A stretch of 8,727 bases of DNA from an uncultured Peptococcaceae bacterium. Lineage in GTDB: Bacteria; Bacillota; Peptococcia; Peptococcales; Peptococcaceae. Under the pieces are notes generated by a model. The model was given only the letters and a program-made list of their open reading frames with translations. It was not told where the DNA came from and searched no databases. The DNA lies in assembly GCA_958451915.1 (NCBI GenBank), contig CAUDRX010000088.1, positions 1 through 8,727 on the forward strand. The letters run 5' to 3'. A program made the position numbers and the translations under genes. The first letter of the stretch is position 1. Each line of letters starts with the position of its first letter. This document shows positions 6,297-8,727 of this stretch, piece by piece.

Positions 6297-6630
6297 AGAT
6301 ACCGCTTCTTTCCGCAAGTTTCAGGAATTCTTTTTCCAGTGTGTGATAATCAAGCGTCGTGATCGGCTTGCGCGCGACCACGACCACGTCGTAGGCGCCG
6401 AAACCTTCCCAGTGCAGGCGCACGATCTCGGAAAGGCGGCGTTTGTAGAGATTTCGGACATGGGCCTTGCCAACTTTTTTCGACAGGGAAAAGCCAAATC
6501 TGGCATGTCCCAGGTCGTTTGCTTTCACATATATGACCATACAGGCATTGCTCCGGGCATTTTTGCGCCGGTAGATGTGGGAAAATTCGTCTCTTTTTTT
6601 GATCCTTCGTGGCGAAGCCAGCATGTGCAT
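6280..6630 (-). CDS. rnpA: Ribonuclease P protein component
   Basis: Protein subunit of RNase P that helps the catalytic RNA bind and cleave pre-tRNA 5' leaders. The 116-residue product has the usual length. It begins with the substrate-contacting pattern RIKKRDEFSHIYRRK (9-23), followed by RFGFSLSKKVGKAHVRN (44-60). The basic RNR-type helix RNLYKRRLSEIVR spans 59-71, and the C-terminal helix LEKEFLKLAERSG closes the fold. Two in-frame ATGs (6630 and 6624) follow AAGGA; spacing is three bases for the first and nine for the second, so the start may be two codons later. It lies between rpmH and yidD, as in most bacteria. A terminator-like hairpin separates it from rpmH, so its mRNA probably comes from readthrough. 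Confidence 0.95.
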   Translation of the reverse strand: MHMLASPRRIKKRDEFSHIYRRKNARSNACMVIYVKANDLGHARFGFSLSKKVGKAHVRNLYKRRLSEIVRLHWEGFGAYDVVVVARKPITTLDYHTLEKEFLKLAERSGIYDQSH

Positions 6631-6654
6631 TCATCCTTTTTTGACAATAAAGAA

Positions 6655-6686
6655 TAAAAAGGCCTGATCGAAATGATGAAGGCCTT
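6655..6686 (-). terminator. Terminator/attenuator hairpin between rpmH and rnpA
   Basis: On the minus strand AAGGCCT pairs with AGGCCTT (7 bp). After a small bulge, the stem continues as ATC/GAT around a five-base loop. Five T, then A and more T follow. It begins about 30 bases after the rpmH stop codon and ends about 25 bases before rnpA. It probably terminates most rpmH transcripts and lets a fraction through, giving abundant L34 and scarce RnpA. Confidence 0.75.
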
Positions 6687-6715
6687 CTTATCTCTATCTC
6701 AAGTGTCTTTCACAT

Positions 6716-6850
6716 TTACGCGCTGAGCACTTTTCTTCCTTTTGCTCTTCTTCTCTTCAAGACATTGCGACCAGTTTTGGAAAGCATTCTTCTGCGGAAG
6801 CCGTGAACGCGTTTATGTTTCTTGTTTTTTGGCTGATATGTGCGTTTCAT
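6716..6850 (-). CDS. rpmH: 50S ribosomal protein L34
   Basis: Very basic 44-residue protein of the large ribosomal subunit. The sequence starts MKRTYQPKNKKHKRVHGFRR and ends RRRAKGRKVLSA, which is the L34 family pattern from end to end. The ATG at 6850 has AGGAGGTG seven bases upstream and a good promoter before it. It heads the minus-strand cluster. In most bacteria dnaA lies on the other side of rpmH near the replication origin, but here the next genes upstream are a lipoprotein hydrolase and an acetyltransferase on the same strand. Confidence 0.97.
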   Translation of the reverse strand: MKRTYQPKNKKHKRVHGFRRRMLSKTGRNVLKRRRAKGRKVLSA

Positions 6851-6855
6851 TGTGA

Positions 6856-6863
6856 CACCTCCT
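6856..6863 (-). promoter_or_regulatory. Ribosome binding site of rpmH
   Basis: AGGAGGTG on the minus strand, five bases before the ATG at 6850. An eight-base match to the anti-Shine-Dalgarno, as expected for a ribosomal protein gene. Confidence 0.85.
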
Positions 6864-6886
6864 GACCTGATTTACATGCATTTATC

Positions 6887-6915
6887 AATTTACTATAAGA
6901 CTCCCTGTTTGTCAA
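6887..6915 (-). promoter_or_regulatory. Sigma-A promoter of rpmH
   Basis: On the minus strand, TTGACA (6915-6910), 17 bases, then TAAATT (6892-6887). The -35 is perfect and the -10 matches 4 of 6. It sits about 37 bases upstream of the rpmH start, so the leader is short. It is the only good promoter seen for the five-gene cluster. Confidence 0.65.
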
Positions 6916-6923
6916 GGGCATGC

Positions 6924-6947
6924 GGCGAAAAATCCTTGTTTTTCGCC
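6924..6947. repeat. Perfect 9-bp inverted repeat between the hydrolase gene and rpmH
   Basis: GGCGAAAAA, a six-base loop and TTTTTCGCC. On the minus strand it is the last strong hairpin after the SGNH hydrolase stop codon and lies just upstream of the rpmH -35. The T-tract is inside the stem with GC pairs after it, so it does not fit the canonical terminator. It may end the upstream transcript inefficiently or act as a site near the rpmH promoter. Confidence 0.45.
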
Positions 6948-7006
6948 CTTTCCGGCCCACTTTGCTACATCTGGGCGAGCGCGCATCTGTATATACTACC
7001 CCTCGC

Positions 7007-7726
7007 TCAGCCGCGGATCACACGCGCGATCTCAGCCGCCACAGCTTCCGCCCCTGCATCGGCAAGATGGATGCCATCGTCGAGGAACCAGCTGCTCTGC
7101 CCTGCAGTGAGGCCATAGATGTCCACGACCGCCAGATCATGCCGCGCAGCGCTGGCCCGGACCGCTTCATTGACAGCAGCATAGGCCGCCGGCTGTACGC
7201 CGAAAGAGACCATCCCCGCCGGCCAGTCTTCGTCCTGGGGCGCTGGCGGTGTGCAGAGGATGAGCCGTGGTTTTGGATCGAGCGCCAGATACGACGCCAC
7301 AAGGTCCTCGTATTCATCGGCAAAGACCTCGCCGCCCCGCCAGCAGGCCGTGTCATTGGTCCCCAGCATCAGCACCACGATGTCCGCCGCCGCGTTCAGG
7401 CTCTCGCCGTAGGCCGGTGTCTCCGTGTAAGGATATGTCCCCGAAGCCATCGCCGTCGTGCCGCTCACGCCGAGGTTGTCCACCACATAGCCCTCTCCCA
7501 GAAGCGCCGCCAGAAATACCGTGTAGCTCGTCGCGCCATAGCCTTCGGTGTTGCTGTCGCCTGCGCAGACCACCCTGAGCGGTGCCTTTTCCTGCGCCGG
7601 CGCCGCCCGAGGGGCCGCCTCTTCTGTTTCACCACAGCCTACAAGCGCCACGCCGCAGACCAGAAGCCCCACCAGCATGATCCAAGCACGCACCCCCATC
7701 ATCCCCATTCTATTGTCGCCGCGCAT
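7007..7726 (-). CDS. SGNH/GDSL-family hydrolase, predicted lipoprotein
   Basis: Predicted surface-anchored esterase or acyl-hydrolase; the substrate is unknown. With the ATG at 7726 the product has 239 residues. The hydrophobic segment MLVGLLVCGVALVGC near residues 17-31 ends in a lipobox, LVGC, predicting lipidation at Cys31. An Ala/Glu/Pro-rich linker follows. The SGNH blocks are in order: GDSN with nucleophile Ser58, NLGVSG (about 84-89), GTND with Asn124, and DDGIHLAD with Asp217 and His220. Block I reads GDSNTEGYG, the form seen in SGNH enzymes of the TesA/TAP and acetyl-xylan-esterase-like groups. The start overlaps the stop of the acetyltransferase as TGATG, so the two are translationally coupled. 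A GTG one codon upstream or ATGs up to ten codons downstream are other possible starts. A joint role in acylating and deacylating an envelope or small-molecule substrate is conceivable but only inference. Confidence 0.85.
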   Translation of the reverse strand: MRGDNRMGMMGVRAWIMLVGLLVCGVALVGCGETEEAAPRAAPAQEKAPLRVVCAGDSNTEGYGATSYTVFLAALLGEGYVVDNLGVSGTTAMASGTYPYTETPAYGESLNAAADIVVLMLGTNDTACWRGGEVFADEYEDLVASYLALDPKPRLILCTPPAPQDEDWPAGMVSFGVQPAAYAAVNEAVRASAARHDLAVVDIYGLTAGQSSWFLDDGIHLADAGAEAVAAEIARVIRG

Positions 7727-8310
7727 CACAGCCCGTGAAGCCCGAACCGCTTCTGGAACGGCACGACCGGCGCCGGGTCAGCGGTATGCGCGCCAATGAT
7801 CTTTTCCATCCAGATCATGTCGTACCAGCGGGCGAATTTGTAGCCGCAGCGTTCGAACCGGCCCACCAGACGGTAGCCCATGTGCGCATGAAAATCGGCG
7901 CTGTTGTGCGTGAGGTATTCGTCGTCTGCGCCAGACGGCACGCCGATGCACGCTTCCAGATTGATCAGGTGCTGGGCCCGGCTCACCGCCTCCAGCGCCT
8001 CATAGAGCGCACGGCCCACACCCTGGCCGCGCATCCCCCAGCGTACATAGATCGACACTTCCGCCGCCCAGTCGTACGCCGCCCGGCCCACAAACGGACC
8101 CGTATACGCATAGCCCAGGATCTCGCCGTCCCTCTCCGCCACCAGATACGGATAATGCTCCAGCGTCGTCGTGATGCGCCGGCGGAATTCCCTCACCGTC
8201 GGCACCACCGTCTCAAAGGAGATCGCCGTCTCCGTCACGTAAGGCGCATAGAGCGCCAGCAGCGCCTCCGCATCCAGGACCTCCGCCACGCGGATCGTGA
8301 TATCTTTCAT
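7726..8310 (-). CDS. GNAT N-acetyltransferase, phosphinothricin acetyltransferase-like
   Basis: Predicted cytosolic acetyl-CoA-dependent N-acetyltransferase. The 194-residue product (family about 165-185) shows the Pat/MnaT pattern: IRVAEVLDAEALLALYAPYV near 6-25, SFETVVPT (31-38), YPYLVAERDGEILGYAYTGP (53-72), then RAAYDWAAEVSIYV (76-89). The acetyl-CoA pyrophosphate loop RGQGVGRA is at 94-101. GYRLVGRFERCGYKFARWYD (145-164) and MIWMEK close the fold. Relatives acetylate phosphinothricin, methionine sulfoximine or related amino-acid analogues; the natural substrate here is unknown. The ATG at 8310 has AGGAAGGGG eight bases upstream. An in-frame ATG at 8355 would add 15 residues but lies within a terminator hairpin and lacks a ribosome binding site. 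The last 25 residues extend beyond the usual family end. It is the first gene of a two-gene unit with the SGNH hydrolase. Confidence 0.88.
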   Translation of the reverse strand: MKDITIRVAEVLDAEALLALYAPYVTETAISFETVVPTVREFRRRITTTLEHYPYLVAERDGEILGYAYTGPFVGRAAYDWAAEVSIYVRWGMRGQGVGRALYEALEAVSRAQHLINLEACIGVPSGADDEYLTHNSADFHAHMGYRLVGRFERCGYKFARWYDMIWMEKIIGAHTADPAPVVPFQKRFGLHGL

Positions 8311-8318
8311 CTTATATG

Positions 8319-8327
8319 CCCCTTCCT
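8319..8327 (-). promoter_or_regulatory. Ribosome binding site of the GNAT gene
   Basis: AGGAAGGGG on the minus strand, eight bases before the ATG at 8310. It decides in favour of this start over the in-frame ATG at 8355. Confidence 0.75.
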
Positions 8328-8330
8328 GAT

Positions 8331-8365
8331 AAAAAAACAAGCCCTTTGCCGTCATGACAAAGGGC
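8331..8365 (-). terminator. Intrinsic terminator in the probable leader of the GNAT-SGNH unit
   Basis: On the minus strand GCCCTTTG, a nine-base loop and CAAAGGGC form a perfect 8-bp stem, then TTG and seven T. It ends only three bases before the ribosome binding site of the acetyltransferase. Since a promoter-like sequence lies upstream at 8448-8476 and the next gene upstream has its own terminator, this hairpin is probably a leader attenuator rather than the end of another gene. Confidence 0.75.
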
Positions 8366-8447
8366 GCAAAAACATCTTCTGCGGCCTGTCTTTATGCCGC
8401 ACAGCCGTCAGCGGCCGCCCAGTGCAGGCGCACCGATGTGTGTCTTT

Positions 8448-8476
8448 ATTGTAAATGATGCCCCGTCCAAAAGCAA
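8448..8476 (-). promoter_or_regulatory. Probable promoter of the GNAT-SGNH unit
   Basis: On the minus strand, TTGCTT (8476-8471), 17 bases, TACAAT (8453-8448). The -10 matches 5 of 6 and the -35 only 3 of 6. It lies between the terminator of the right-edge gene and the leader hairpin. Expected leader length is about 130 bases. Confidence 0.5.
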
Positions 8477-8511
8477 GCCGCACAGCCCCCGGCCAGGGCC
8501 GCCGCGGCAAG

Positions 8512-8542
8512 AAAAAAGCCCTTCGCATCGGCGAAGGGCTTT
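8512..8542 (-). terminator. Intrinsic terminator of the right-edge acidic-protein gene
   Basis: On the minus strand AAAGCCCTTCGC, a four-base loop and GCGAAGGGCTTT form a perfect 12-bp stem ending in a T-rich tract (8517-8512). It starts nine bases after the stop codon at 8552, which supports that reading frame as the real gene. Confidence 0.88.
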
Positions 8543-8551
8543 GGAAGTCCG

Positions 8552-8727
8552 TCAGCGCAGACCGTGTTTCTCTTCCTGATCGATCTCGACCTGTTCCCAG
8601 TCGACTTCCGGAAGGTCTCCGGTCCACTGTTCACAGAGCGGTTCGTCATTGTCATCAAGGATCCACTCATAATCGTGGCCGCTGGTCGCTTCCTGCATGT
8701 CGGCATAGTACCAGATATCTGGGTCGC
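8552..8727 (-). CDS. C-terminal part of an unrecognised acidic protein (5' end outside the window)
   Basis: An open frame enters from the right edge and ends at TGA (8554-8552). The visible 57 residues run from DPDIWYYADMQEATSGHDYE to VEIDQEEKHGLR. They contain 19 Asp/Glu and 4 Trp and no membrane segment. A strong terminator follows nine bases after the stop. A competing frame on the same strand (8446-8706) would run through that terminator and is rich in Arg/Ser/Thr, so I reject it. I do not recognise the family, and the start, length and domains lie outside the window. Confidence 0.7.
   Translation of the reverse strand, partial: DPDIWYYADMQEATSGHDYEWILDDNDEPLCEQWTGDLPEVDWEQVEIDQEEKHGLR

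Noticed and set aside
6920..7738. 272-codon plus-strand frame opposite the SGNH hydrolase
   Set aside because: Antisense to a gene with a full set of SGNH motifs and lipobox. The translation is Arg/His/Pro-rich without domains.
8311..8355. ATG at 8355 as the start of the GNAT gene
   Set aside because: It lies in the loop of the terminator hairpin and lacks a ribosome binding site. The ATG at 8310 has AGGAAGGGG at good spacing.
8446..8706. 86-codon minus-strand frame at the right edge
   Set aside because: It would read through the strong terminator at 8512-8542. The alternative frame ends nine bases before that terminator and has a more protein-like composition.
1..8727. CRISPR array, insertion sequence, phage or defence gene
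   Set aside because: I saw no regularly spaced repeats, no transposase or integrase motifs and no toxin-antitoxin or restriction genes. All coding regions but one are explained by recognised chromosomal families.

Overview
The window looks like chromosomal DNA from a GC-rich member of the Bacillota (Clostridia or Negativicutes type). I cannot name the genus. The evidence is the gene order rpmH-rnpA-yidD-yidC-jag, a Jag protein with the Jag-N/KH/R3H architecture, AGGAGG-type ribosome binding sites, a CIRCE-like heat-shock operator and many strong intrinsic terminators. I see no insertion sequence, phage gene, CRISPR array, tRNA or rRNA.

Layout from left to right. (1) lon (minus strand, 4-2295) encodes a complete ATP-dependent protease with a divergent N-terminal domain. 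A CIRCE-like inverted repeat lies in its presumed 5' leader. (2) A 592-bp divergent intergenic region (2296-2887) carries the lon control elements, two unexplained palindromes and a near-consensus sigma-A promoter. (3) An iron-type alcohol dehydrogenase (plus strand, 2888-4075), close to NAD-dependent methanol and 1,3-propanediol dehydrogenases, has the codon use and signals of a very highly expressed gene. (4) Two intrinsic terminators, one per strand, separate it from the convergent operon. (5) The minus-strand cluster rpmH > rnpA > yidD > yidC > jag (6850 down to 4296) encodes ribosomal protein L34, the RNase P protein, a membrane-insertion helper, the YidC insertase and an RNA-binding protein. 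The usual flanking genes dnaA and mnmE are absent. A terminator hairpin lies between rpmH and rnpA. (6) Upstream, also on the minus strand, is a two-gene unit. It has a phosphinothricin-acetyltransferase-like GNAT enzyme followed, with a TGATG overlap, by an SGNH/GDSL-type lipoprotein hydrolase. Its probable leader carries a terminator hairpin just before the ribosome binding site. (7) At the right edge is the C-terminal end of an unrecognised acidic, Trp-rich protein with its own terminator.

Most of the window is core housekeeping DNA (proteostasis, ribosome and tRNA maturation, membrane protein insertion) beside one central fermentation enzyme. I did not find a clear new multi-gene system. 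The points most worth a second look are regulatory: the CIRCE-like site at lon, the GNAT leader hairpin, the minicistron overlapping the probable TTG start of yidC, and the palindromes upstream of the dehydrogenase.
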